From Coix lacryma-jobi var. lacryma-jobi (Eukaryota > Streptophyta > Magnoliopsida > Poales > Poaceae), in contig CM019824.1 in assembly GCA_009763385.1 (NCBI GenBank), positions 108,952,660 through 109,016,659 of the forward strand: 64,000 bases of DNA, given 5' to 3'. Positions 1 through 10,199 of this stretch are shown piece after piece. The stretch's first letter is position 1. The number at the start of each line of letters is the position of its first letter. Both the position numbers and the translations under genes were made by a program. The notes beneath the pieces were generated by a model. The model saw only the letters and a program-made list of their open reading frames with translations. It was not told the origin of the DNA and ran no database searches.

Positions 1-181
1 TAATGTAATAAACTGGTCGTTGGGTGTTGTAGATGTGCTTGTCATCTTTGCGCTCCACCACGATTGCTGTGCTGACAACGTGTGTGGTAGCTGTGATATA
101 CAGCATCATCGGTTCCCTGGGCTCCGGCGGCGTCAGTATGCGTGAATTGATAAGGTAGCTTTTGAGTTGTTCAAAAGCTCT
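1..181 (-). pseudogene. Gypsy (Tat-type) pol fragment, RT to RNase H linker, left of the CACTA insertion
   Basis: Read on the minus strand from 181 to 1, this piece is open throughout and encodes the stretch that follows the reverse transcriptase of a Tat/RIRE2-like Ty3 element. It starts RAFEQLKSYL and contains LTPPEPREPMMLYI and QRPVYYI, typical of the start of the gypsy RNase H region. It is the direct continuation of the polymerase at 8853-9800: the codon AGA (Arg) is duplicated at both edges of the CACTA element, so removing the transposon and one TCT restores one frame across the join. The gene runs off the left edge, so the rest of RNase H, the integrase and the 3' LTR are not seen. 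Confidence 0.85.
179..181. repeat. Target site duplication TCT, left copy
   Basis: TCT lies directly outside the CACTACTGCA end and recurs at 8853-8855 outside the other end. CACTA elements make 3-bp duplications. On the coding strand of the disrupted polymerase the duplicated triplet is exactly one codon, AGA. Confidence 0.9.
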
Positions 182-197
182 CACTACTGCACAAAGC

Positions 198-482
198 TTA
201 ACCGCAGTGGGCGTTTTGGCTTTACCGCAGCGGGCAACAGCGTCCGCTGCGGTGCTAAGACCACGGTTAATCGTGGCCATTACCGCAGCGGGCGCTATTG
301 CCCGCTGCGGTAAAAGCCTTAACCGCAGCGGGCAACATAAGGTGCCCGCTGCGGTTAATAGCATTTACCGCAGCGGACAACCTAAACCGCCAGCTGCGGT
401 AAATTATTAACCGCAGCGGTCGGTTTAGGTTGCCCGCTATGGTAGTTGCGTTTAACCGTAGCGGGCAGCTTATGTTGTCCGC
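198..482. repeat. Left subterminal repeat array of the CACTA element
   Basis: About fourteen copies of a 12-bp motif close to ACCGCAGCGGGC occur in alternating orientation, so neighbours form head-to-head pairs able to fold back (for example GCCCGCTGCGGT facing ACCGCAGCGGGC). Some copies are degenerate (ACCGTAGCGGGC, GCCCGCTATGGT). Such subterminal arrays bind the element-encoded DNA-binding protein in En/Spm. That role is inferred here from position. Confidence 0.85.
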
Positions 483-725
483 TACGGTTATTAATTTTGG
501 ATTAAAAAAAATAAATAATGCAGCCAGCAGAAACAGCAGCAGAAACAGCAGGATATGAATTCAAATCTACAGTTTTCAAATAATTCCAGAATTCTAGATT
601 TCTAACAGATATATAAATATATATATGCACATATAAACCATCTGGACATAACAAACAAAGTGACTTAGTTGTTTGTTGTCATCATATACACATTGACTTA
701 GTTGATTTCAAATTCAGATTACAAT

Positions 726-2835
726 TCATATTTCAACTTGATGAGCATAATCTGTCGGACGAAGCATTGTGTTCCATTTGCGGAGCTTCTCGTATTGGGG
801 TAGCAACGCCAGCTCGGATTCGTTGTCAAAGAATGTTTCTCCTTCGAGAATGCATTTCTCCATTACAAACTTGCATATGTCCGCCTTGACTTGTTTAAAG
901 CACATCCTGCGGCTCTGCTGCTCTCCCCAATACTTGACACCTTCCTGGAGCTTCTTCCAGCTATTGGTGTACTCCTTGCTTTCCCTTAGAAACTCGCATG
1001 TGTACAAGCCACATGTCTTCGATCCTAGTGGCTGTTTGGCGCACTGCACGATTGATACACAAGCATTAGAACCCATATATATGTATGAAACATGAATTGA
1101 ACCTTTGAAATACTTACCGGGAAATCTCGTCGGATTTTGAGGTGGTACCTATGCTTGTCCTTGAACTTTTGAGTTCTTCGGTCCCAGAATCCGGGCACCT
1201 TTTGGTATTCCTTATAAGCGCTGTACAAAATATAATAGTTTTAGCCACAATTTAAAAACGTATGGTAACCATAACTGATGAAAAAGCTGGATGACTTACT
1301 TTTTCAGACAATCTTCGAATGCCTTGTACCCTTGCTTGTTTGGTACGCTCAAGGAGTCAAACACACAGGCCCTGCCATCTTGAGGGTATATGATAAAAGC
1401 GACCCAGTGGCCACCCACGAGGCCCTGGCTGCACCATTGCAACAAAATAGAGTTTATGATGACTAGAAGGCATGATATGCTACCGACTTAGGTGTACGTA
1501 CATGTATTTGACTTACCCAAAGTGATAGGCAGCCATTATACACTCTGACCCATCCGGCTTGATCTTCTTCATGCATTCTAATATGTAATTTTTCAACTTA
1601 GTCTTCTCGGCTTTCATATTTTCTTCATATTTCTTCTCTCGCTGTCGAACTGTCATCTCTGGATCAGTGATCTCGAAACCCTTGATGACTCTTTCGGCAA
1701 TATGTGCAGGAGAGAGGTAGAGTACAGGACGTGTCTTTTTATTACTTACAGTGACCGTCATGCTGCACGGACAAGTCATCGTGACATAATAAGTATAGGA
1801 CCATGGAAAATACGAATGTAGTGATCTGTGGAAGTTGCATTCATCGCTTACAGTGTGAATAGGGTGATTTGAATGATGTCCAGGTCTTCTTCCCGCATTA
1901 GGTTGTACATGTCGCTAAAGTCGACGGGTAGGTGCATTTCGTTACCAGCGGGCAAGTGGAAGTACTCAGTGGGAATCTTGACGTTAAAACTTGACATCCC
2001 GGCTTTTGCAGCTTCCATGTACCATAGATGGAACCTCCTTGTATCCCACTTTTCCTCGTCGATGAGCTGGGCCTTGGGAATCATGAACTTCCCGCACACA
2101 TAGTGGCCAGGGCAGTCTTCGGCCTCATCAAATAGTTGACGGGTAGTTTCAGGCCTGGCAAACGATGGATAGGGATGTTAGTAGCATATATACTATGGAC
2201 GTGGTATTATGCTCAATGTTACCATACCTTTCGAACGTGAGCGTGTACGGGAGCTTGTCGGTGGACGTTCTTGGATTCTTAGTGGGCGGGGGAGGACATT
2301 GGCTTGTGGTTGACGAGGGAGGTGTCTTCGTCCCTGTTGCCTCCCCTGTCAGGCCTCCCTGTTGCTCATTCGTGCTTGGCTGGCTTGTCGTTGTCGTGTT
2401 GTCGCCCTTACCAGCCTCTGAGCTTCTTGCCTCATGGACCGGGCCGATCGGCGGACTATTTCGAGGCGGAGGAGACACAGTTCCCATGTCAGTGCCCTTT
2501 TCCTTTTCCCCGCCATCACCTTCTACCTTTTCCTTGTCCCCGCCTTCGCTACTGCCTTCTCCTTTGTCCTTTCCCTTGCCCTTGTCCCCGCCCTTTTCTT
2601 CGTCATCATCACTGTCGTGATCTGGATCTTCCGAAGGACAAGATCCGGCGGCTGATGGTTGTGATGCTGGTGTCGGCGTTGGAGTTGGTGTCCGAGCAAT
2701 GATCTCGATGTCCTCGCGGCTCCATAGGACTTCCAATCCAAGTGCCTGCCCTAGGTGCCTGGCCGTTTGTAGGTTGGGATGGTCCAATTCAAAATGTTCC
2801 TGGTCGGGAACGTGCCATAACGGGCTCACGACCAC
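726..2835 (-). CDS. CACTA-borne gene with Ulp1/C48 cysteine protease domain, spliced
   Basis: The protein resembles the Ulp1-like proteases carried by many plant CACTA elements, a peptidase fold that cleaves SUMO-type conjugates in eukaryotes. The substrate here is unknown. The C-terminal exons can be placed by splice signals and frame: an exon ending at about 1509 (AAYHFG, donor GTAAGT), 1428-1300 (QGLVGGHWVAFIIYPQDG, then VFDSL), 1220-1118, and 1043-726 (CAKQPLGSKTCGLYTCEF to the stop). All four catalytic positions are present: His in GHW, Asp in VFDSL, Gln in KQPLG and Cys in KTCG. Phases match at every join. Upstream coding blocks at about 1779-1513, 2099-1848 and 2835-2149 are likely earlier exons. 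The last has an acidic, Lys/Gly-rich linker and a TPTPTPTP tract. The 5' start is uncertain. Neither the protease exons nor their splice sites show a break. Confidence 0.75.
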
Positions 2836-2916
2836 ATAGTCTTCAGGGGTGTTGTCTTTGTTGAAGTCGTGAATATCGTGGGGTGCAAGAATATCGTGGG
2901 GAGCTAGGTGTTTTCA

Positions 2917-3161
2917 GTAGTAGAGGGAGAGAGTAGTAGGAGTAGTAGGAGAGAGTAGTAGGAGTTGAGAGTAGTACAGAGAGGAGTGGTACATTGAGAG
3001 AGTAGTAGAGGGAGAGAGTAGTAGGAGGAGAGAGTAGTAGAGGGAGAGAGTAGTAGGAGTAGTAGGAGAGAGTAGTAGGAGTTGAGAGTAGTACAGAGAG
3101 GAGTGGTACAGGGAGAGAGTAGTAGAGGGAGAGAGTAGTAGGAGTAGTAGGAGAGAGTAGT
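2917..3161. repeat. AGTAGT-rich minisatellite
   Basis: Tandem imperfect units of roughly 80-120 bp are built from AGTAGTAGGAGAGAG-type words. Each unit ends in a shared segment (GAGTAGTACAGAGAGGAGTG), seen twice in full, plus a third partial unit. It lies upstream of the protease gene on its strand. On the minus strand it gives low-complexity Ser/Tyr/Leu reading frames that are not genes. Confidence 0.8.
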
Positions 3162-4204
3162 ATACACTAGCATCACTGGGCATCATAGGTAGTGGCAAAT
3201 GGATTTAGCGTAAAAAACATCAAATTGCATCATTGGCAGGAAATAAACTATGAATATATCAGTTGAATTATGCTCATCAAATGACATATCCTCACAAATG
3301 ACATATCCTCTGAATATATCGGTTGAATTAAACTCTGAATGACATATCCTCACAAATGACATATCCTCTGAAAATCAAACTCTGAATTAAACTCTGAATG
3401 ACATATCCTCTGAATGACATATCCTCACAAGTTAATATATCAGTTGAATTATGCACAATATCAGTGACATATCCTCACAAATGACATCAAGATCATTGCT
3501 CATCTGGAAATTAGACATATCCTCACAAATGTTTTCCCAACTATCTATCAGAACTAGCAATATCAGTGACTAGCAAAATGAGATGTATGAGGGTTACCAG
3601 AGAGACCATCATTATCAATGACTAGCAATATCAGGGACTACCAATATCAGTGACTAGCAATATCAGGAGTAAGGCACAGAGACTAGCAATCCATTGTAAG
3701 GCACAGATGAGGGTTACCAGGATGATTTAGGGTTACCAGGAGATGAGGTCCTTGGCCACGAGATGACGTAAGGGGGGAGGTCGAGATCGAGGTCCACGCC
3801 GGTAGACAGGGGCACCGACGGCTCCACCGGCTCCACTGGCGAGGGCACGGGCTCCACTGGTGAGGTCGACGTCGGCGAGGAGGGGAGGAGGATAGGGGGT
3901 TGAGCTCGAGTGGCGCTAGGGCACTCCACCGGCTCCACCGGCTCCACTCCGGCGGCGCTAGGGCACCAGCAGTGGAGGAGGAAGGGCGCTAGGGTTACGG
4001 TCGGGCGGCGCGCTGCTTCCTCGGTGAGGTCGGCGAGGGCACGGGCTCCACTGGTGAGGTCGACGTCGGCGAGGGCGGTGGAGGAGGACGGCGGCGACGG
4101 CAATGGCGTGGCGGCGGCGGTGGTGAAATTCGACAGCCCTTCGGGGTGAACTGATGATGCGCGAAGGACTGAAATGCCCTTTAGTGTAGCGGGACTTATA
4201 TAGG
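3162..4204. other. CACTA internal spacer: short AT-rich repeats, then GC-rich tract
   Basis: From about 3230 to 3710 the DNA is AT-rich and repeats words such as GACATATCCTCACAAAT and ACTAGCAATATCAG. From about 3740 to 4140 it is very GC-rich with repeated GGCTCCACTGG and GACGTCGGCGAGG words. A long minus-strand frame over the GC-rich tract resembles no family I know and has a Pro/Val/Glu-repetitive composition. It could be 5' exon or leader of the protease gene, but I see nothing that proves coding. Confidence 0.5.
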
Positions 4205-4340
4205 CAAGGAGTAACCGCAGCGGGCAACTTAAGGAGCCCGCTGCGGTAAATATTAACCGCAGCGGGCTCCTTATGTTGCCCGCTGCGGTTAAAACAAATA
4301 ACCGCAGCGGGCACATTAAGATGCCCGCTGCGGTTATGAC
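4205..4340. repeat. Internal copy of the CACTA subterminal repeat array
   Basis: Six copies of the ACCGCAGCGGGC motif occur as three head-to-head pairs (TAACCGCAGCGGGC, about ten bases, GCCCGCTGCGGTTA). This is the same arrangement as at the two termini. The array sits between the transposase gene and the protease gene, on the upstream side of the latter. It may be a second regulatory array or a scar of a nested or fused CACTA end. No CACTA terminus was found beside it. Confidence 0.85.
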
Positions 4341-4573
4341 AAAGATTTGTTATTAATAATATTAACTTATTAACGAGTCATTAACAAATTGAGATTTGTC
4401 ATTAATAATATTAACTTATTAACAAAAATCTATTACAAAACTTGTCTCGAATACTATTACATAACTTTCCACTACTTCATTACAAAACATGTGGCATATA
4501 TATGAATATACATCTTATTTTGGTGCGGGGGCTTTCACGGACCGCTTCTCACCATCGGGACGGGCCCAGGGCT

Positions 4574-7500
4574 TCATACCACTCTTGTTGCAACGGTCCT
4601 CAACGGCTTTGATCTTCTTTGCAAAATCGTAAAAAGTTGGAGCTCTGCATAGTTGTTGTATTGTTCTGGGCTTTGGACCCCATCAGCTCCAACAATCCGC
4701 TGCTTTCCAGACACGACCACATGCCTCTTTGGGTCCTCCGGATAGATATAGTAGGCCACTTGCGCGACATTGGTTGCGAGTACCCATTGGTCATCTTTGT
4801 ACCCGATACTTTTGAGGTTCACGGTGGTTAGCCCGAAACTGTCGACCGCAACTGCTTTGGGGTTTACCCAGTGGCACCGGAAGACGGTTACGCATACGTC
4901 CTTGCCATAGTCAAGTTCCCATATTTCTTCGATCTGGCCATAGTATTGCGTCCTCGTGTTTGTGGCCTCGTCGACGCCCTCATATCGAACACCGCAGTTC
5001 TGTGCCGCGCTCTTCTTGTCCTTCTCTTTCCTATGGAACCTATACCCCTTCACATCGTACCCTTGCCACGTTGTGATTTTGCTTGACGGGCCTTGCAGAA
5101 GCTTCTGCACGGTCTCTGTATCTTCATCATCAGGGCATCTTTCTAGGGGTACGTGTTGCTCTTTGAGCCGATCTATGAAACTGTTCCTGTGCTCATTCTG
5201 GACCCATGCCTCTGTGCGTTGTCCATCATTAGCGGTGCGGATCTCTTCTATGTGCCTCTCGACATATTTCTCCATGCTCATCAACTGATGAAGGATGTTG
5301 TAATGAGCTTGTTCAATCTCCTTGTATTGTATATCCGTGCAAACTTTTCGGCCCGTGCACCCCATGCCCGCGGTTCTGCCCTTGTGTTGATGGACAGGCA
5401 ACCCAATCGCCCTCCCATCTTTTATGTACCTCATACACCAATTCACTGCCTCTTCGGTTGTGTACGCCTCGATCATAGAGCCCTCCGGGTGAGCACGGTT
5501 ATGAACATATCTGTTGAGGGTGGACATGAACCGCTCGTACGTCCACATCTCGTGTAGGTACACGGGGACTAGTTGCTCGATCTGATCCACCATGTGCATC
5601 ATTAGGTGTACCATAATATCAAAATATGATGGGGGAAAGCACATCTCAAGCTGGCAAAGGGTCTCTGCGATGAAGTCCTTAAGGGCAGGGAGGTCAGCCT
5701 TACCGATGACCTTCTGCGTGATGCGGTTAAAGAAGTATGATATCCGAGTGACCACCATCTTCACGTACTCTGGACCGATAACCCTTATCACAATTGGAAG
5801 GAACACCGTCAGCATGATGTGGCAGTCATGTGCATTGTAGCCAGTCAATGTGAGGTCTTTCAAGGAGACGAGGCTTTTAATGTTGGAAGAGAAACCGGTA
5901 GGCACCTTGATACCCCTGAGAAGGTTGAGCATAGCAGTCTTCTCGCCATGCCTTAGGTTGTAGGCCAAACCTGGAAGATTGACTTTACCATTATGAGGTG
6001 ACCCAGGGTGAAGGTCCTACTTGATGCCCTCGTTGAGAAGATCCGTCCGTGACTTCAGACCATCCTTCGTCTTTCCCGTGATGTCCAGCAGGACACCGAT
6101 CGTGCTATCAAAGACGTTCTTCTCGAGATGCATATAGTCGATGGCATGGGGTGTTTTCAGTGTCTTCCAATATGACAGGTACTCGAAGAAAATCGACCTC
6201 TTCTTGAAAGGAATAGAGGGGACCTGTGACGCTTCCTCCGTCGTGTCTCGCTTTCGCTTCCTCGTTTGTTTTGTCCCCTCCTCTGGTGGCTTCTTCTTCT
6301 TCCCAAACTCGATCTGATCAATATCCTTCACCACCTCATACACCTTTGGCCCCCAACTAGTCTGTGTCGGTGGTTCACCCTGTGGCTCGCCCTGATCATC
6401 GAACAATTGATTCATGACACTTCTTCTATATCTGTGCCTTTTCGGAAGGAACCGCCTGTGCCTCATGTACACCATCTTGTTTGATCCCTTGAGGTAAGTG
6501 TAGCATGTCTCGTCGATGCACATTACGCAGCCGGTCTTCCCTTTGATCTGCCCCGACAGTGAGAAGAGGCCGGGGTAGTCGGTGATGGTGACAAAGATGA
6601 TGGCTTTTAGGGTGAACTTCTCCTTGAGGGACGCATCCACCATCTCGACCCCAACATCAAATAGCTCCTTCATTTCCTCCATTACCGGCTCCAGGAAAAC
6701 ATCGATATCATTGCCGGGCTGCTTCGATCCCGAGATAAGCATGGTCAACAGAAGATACCTGCGCCTCTGACACAGATGGGGAGGTAGGTTGTAGATGGTC
6801 AGTACGACCGGCCAGGTGCTGTGGGAGCTGCTCAGCTCGCCGAACAGATTCATCCCATCGGTGCTAAGTGCGAACCGAACGTTCCTGGGATCTTTGCCAA
6901 ATTGCGGGTAGGCCTTGTCGAAATCTTTCCACTGCTGGCCATCGGAGGGGTGTCGCAGCATGCCATCGTCCTTCAAGCGGTCAGCTGATGCATGCCAGGA
7001 CATGAGCTTCGCGTCCTCTGGGTTCCCAAATATCGCACGGAGGCGGTCGATCACTGGCATGTACCACACTGACAGTGCCGGACTTCTCCTCAACGTGTAA
7101 CCCTCTTCTTCCTCGTACTGCTGATGAGCCGAGATGCGATTGGCTGCAACATTGCTCTTCTTGACACCCTTCTTCTTCTTCCTCTGACCACCTCGCAAGG
7201 CCTCATCGTCGTCTGCATCCACGCGACAGCCAGCATTTCTCTTGTAGCGACTGGCGCCACAGTGCGGACAGCTCGTCAAATTCTCATACTTTATGCCCCG
7301 ATAGAGGATGCAGTGGTTAGGGCAGGCATCGAACTTTCTAAGCTTCATCACCACTGGTCGGATAAGCTTCTTCGCCCGATACGTATTTGCTGGGATCTTG
7401 TTACTCGTTGGGAATGTTTTAGCAAGGTAACCTAACAACTCATCAAAGCTAGTGTCTGACCACCCATGCCGAGCCTTCATCATCAACATGTGGAGGTTGA

Positions 7501-8128
7501 AACGGAGCACCGTGCAATCCTTCGGACATTCCTCGCCGTCCTTATATAAAGGATCAAGTGACGGCTGCTTCATCTCTCTGAAATTTTCCAACCACTTCGG
7601 GGAGCCATACACGACGTCGTCTTCGTCGATGTGGTTGACTAAATCCTAAAACAGCTGCACATCCGCAGGGTCCTGCACCGTAGCGTCGTCCTCAACATCT
7701 CCACCACCATCATCTGTCATATCCTGGAGTACATCTGCCTCCACAGCGATGTGGTCACGAGCACTAGTGTCACTGAAGGCAGGCGCTACTGTTGCTGATG
7801 AGACGTGCGCTCTAGGATCTTGGTTCACCGTCGCCGTCGACGCTGAGCTTACTCCAGATGTCGCCCCGACACTCGGATCGAATCTCTCGCCGTGATGAGT
7901 CCACACCGTGTAATAATCCATGAAACCAAAACGAATCAAATGAGATTGCACTGTGCCTTCGTCTTTGAAGGCGGTCAGATTCTTGCAACGATGATATGGA
8001 CATATGATTGTCGTCTGGTTCGATCTCTCACGGTCAGCTTTCGCAGCGGAAATAAACTTTCTCACTTCAATGATATACCGCACATCAAGTACTCTATTGA
8101 TCTTATACATCCATTCCGACCGGTCCAT
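4574..8128 (-). pseudogene. TNP2-type CACTA transposase, one frame with two in-frame TAG stops
   Basis: A single reading frame of about 1,184 codons starts MDRSEWMYKINRV. Residues about 1-75 match the plant transposase-associated domain (WMYKINRVLDVRYI, CPYHRCKN). About 357-540 match the tnp2 transposase family (Transposase_21, with LISGSKQPGNDID and a GCVMCIDETC block). About 755-885 match DUF4218 (FPPSYFDIMVHLMMHMVD), and about 1060-1130 match DUF4216 (FRCHWV, VAYYIYP). It would cut the element at its CACTA ends. The frame is broken only by TAG at 7646-7648 and at 6017-6019. Sequence on both sides of each stop stays in the same frame and keeps family similarity. Readthrough or unrecognised introns are possible, but decay by point mutation is simpler. 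Confidence 0.9.
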
Positions 8129-8544
8129 CGTACCTGCGATCCTTAATTAATAACACACATCATGAATCACAAAACAAAGACGATGAATTAGAAAAAAAAT
8201 AATAATTTATTATATTTATGTTAAATCTAGGGACAGAAGTAATAATGACGGCAAATAAAATTAATGCATCCATGATGAACTTAGAGAAACAAATACCAGT
8301 TTTCTCTCTCCTACATAAAACTAGATCTAAAAGGGAGGCTAAAAAGAGAGAAAAAGAGAGGGGAAAGAGGGTGGAGATCATCTAGGTACCTCTTGTGGAG
8401 TACTTCTCCTCCAAATCAAACAAATAAACCTCAAAAACAAGTTATTTGGGACAAAAATTCGGCAAAACTTCTTCCCCCGTTTTTGGTCTAGAGGAAGAAG
8501 ATGATCGGGTTCTGGTGGCGGCGGCGGTGGCTTAAATAGCAAGG
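8129..8544 (-). promoter_or_regulatory. 5' flank of the CACTA transposase gene
   Basis: This AT-rich stretch upstream of the transposase start is followed by the right subterminal array. It presumably holds the promoter and leader. No convincing TATA box was fixed. I see no gene in it. Confidence 0.4.
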
Positions 8545-8815
8545 AATAACCGAAGCGGGCAACGTAAGGAGCCCGCTGCGGTTAATCTTATTTAACTGCA
8601 GCGGTCACGTTACGCAGCCCGCTGCGGTTAATCATTAACCGCAGCGGGCATATAAGGAAGCCCGCTGCGGTTAAATAAGATTAACCGCAGCGGGCACCTT
8701 ACGTTGCCCGCTTTGGTTAATGATTAACCGCAGCGGGCGCTTCGGCGGCCGGCCGCTGCAGGCCGGCCGCCGAATAACCGTGGCGGGCAAAAACTGTGCC
8801 CGCCACGGAGCCCAT
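8545..8815. repeat. Right subterminal repeat array of the CACTA element
   Basis: About eleven copies of the ACCGCAGCGGGC motif in alternating orientation mirror the left array. The last pair is diverged (ACCGTGGCGGGC, GCCCGCCACGG). It also carries a 14-bp perfect hairpin at 8741-8774. The array lies immediately upstream of the transposase promoter region. Confidence 0.85.
8741..8774. repeat. Perfect GC-rich inverted repeat
   Basis: TTCGGCGGCCGGCC at 8741-8754 is exactly complementary to 8761-8774, with a six-base GCTGCA loop. It interrupts the regular subterminal array and is not made from the array's own motif. Confidence 0.9.
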
Positions 8816-8852
8816 TTAGGCAACGCTGCGCAAGTTCTTTTTTGTAGTAGTG

Positions 8853-8855
8853 TCT
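8853..8855. repeat. Target site duplication TCT, right copy
   Basis: Matches 179-181. It lies immediately outside the right CACTA terminus (GTAGTAGTG ending at 8852). Confidence 0.9.
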
Positions 8856-10199
8856 GTCCGCTTCATCCGTCCACTGAAATTTGTCGCTGGCTTTAAGTAA
8901 TTTGAAGAAAGGCAATCCCTTTTCTCCGAGCCGTGAGATAAATCGATTTAACGCAGCCATGCACCCGGTGAGTTTTTGAACGTCTCGTACAGAGGTAGGC
9001 GGCTTCATGTTGATGATAGTTGTGATCTGCTTTTGACTAGCCTCGATGCCTCGATGACTAACGAGGATTCCGAGTAACTGTCCTGAGGGTACCCCGAAGA
9101 CGCATTTGGTTGGATTGAGTCTCCATTGATATGCACGTAATCGGTTGAAGGTTTCCTCTAGGTCTGATATCAGGGTAGTCGGATCCCTTGTTTTTATGAC
9201 TACATCATCAACATAAGCTTCTGCATTGTGGCCAATCTGATCACCCAGGCAATCTTGGATGGCGTGTTGATAAGTAGCCCCCGCGTTCTTTAGTCCAAAG
9301 GACATAGTTTTGTAACAGTATGCTCCAAAAGGAGTAATGAATGATGTCTTGGGTTGGTCTTCTTCTTTGAGGGCAATCTGATGGTACCCGGAGTAGCAAT
9401 CCAGAAAAGAGAGTAAGGCGGAGCCTGCGGTGGCATCAACTATTTGGTCTATCCTTGGTAATCCGAAGGGATCCTTTGGACAATGCCTGTTGAGGTCTGT
9501 GTAGTCGACACACATGCGCCACTCAGCAGAGTTCTTCTTCTTGACTAGCACTGGGTTAGCTAACCACTCGGGGTGGAGGATTTCTCTGATGAATCCGGCC
9601 GTGAGTAGCTTGGCTATTTCCTTCTTGATTGCCTCTTTCTTCTCTGGTGAAAATCGTCGTAATCTTTGCTTGATAGGTCTAGAGCCTTCCTTTAACTCTA
9701 ATCTGTGCTCAGCCAAGTTCCTAGGGACCCCAGGCATGTCTGCTGGTTTCCAAGCAAATATGTCTTTGTTTGCTCTAAAGAACTTGGTGAGCGCGAGTTC
9801 CTATTCTTCAGATAGGTGAGCACTGATAATCGCTGTCTTGGAAGGATCACCGGTTTCCAGGTCAATGGCTTTTGTGGAGACTTCTGCTGATGGTTGAATA
9901 GTACCCGCCTTCTTGGTTGGGATTTCTGAATCTCCAAGCTTGGTATTAAGCACCATCTGAGCGAGTTCTTGTACTTCCAGGGCGAGTTGAGCTTGTTCAG
10001 CGATTTGGACAGCCTCTATGTCGCAATCAAATGACCGCTTCAAGTCACCTTTGAAGGTTAAGATTCCTTTGGGACCCGACATCTTCAATAAGAGGTACGG
10101 GTAGTGGGGTACTGCCATAAACTTGGCAATAGCAGGTCGCCCGAATATGGCGTGATACGATGATTCGAAGTCGGCTACCTCAAAACTGATGTACTCCAT
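8853..10199 (-). pseudogene. Gypsy (Tat-type) protease-end and reverse transcriptase
   Basis: Reading from 10199 down, the first part (GRPAIAKFMAVPHYPYLLLKMSG) is the linker after the aspartic protease. The second part is the reverse transcriptase, with MCVDYTDLNRHCPKDPFGLP, FLDCYSGYHQI, MSFGLKNAGATYQ and the catalytic YVDD box (AYVDDVVIKT). The RT tail ends FQWTDEADR at the CACTA junction and resumes at 181. The two parts are in the same frame and are separated only by a TAG stop at 9801-9803. The sequence resembles the RIRE2/Retand side of the Tat clade. It makes cDNA from the element's RNA in intact relatives. Confidence 0.9.

Larger units (their letters stand above)
182..8852 (-). mobile_element. 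Complete CACTA (En/Spm-type) DNA transposon, 8.67 kb
   Basis: The ends are CACTACTGCACAAAG on the left and, on the opposite strand, CACTACTACAAAAAAGAAC on the right. They are flanked by TCT (179-181 and 8853-8855). Inside both ends are dense arrays of a GC-rich motif (ACCGCAGCGGGC and its complement), the usual subterminal binding sites for the element's DNA-binding protein. Two genes lie on the minus strand: a TNP2-type transposase (8128-4574) and downstream a spliced gene with an Ulp1/C48 protease domain (about 2835-726). The target was a gypsy polymerase gene. The transposase has two in-frame stops, so the copy is probably not autonomous now, though both termini look intact. Confidence 0.93.

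Noticed and set aside
198..482. CRISPR-like array
   Set aside because: Repeats are short (12 bp), alternate in orientation and have no constant spacing or unique spacers, and no cas gene exists. They are CACTA subterminal repeats.
2904..3198. Ser/Tyr/Leu-rich minus-strand frames
   Set aside because: Products of the AGTAGT minisatellite in two frames, not proteins.
3714..4316. 200-codon minus-strand frame in the CACTA element
   Set aside because: The composition is repetitive Pro/Val/Glu/Ser from GC-rich DNA and runs into the repeat array. Several other frames are equally open. No domain seen.
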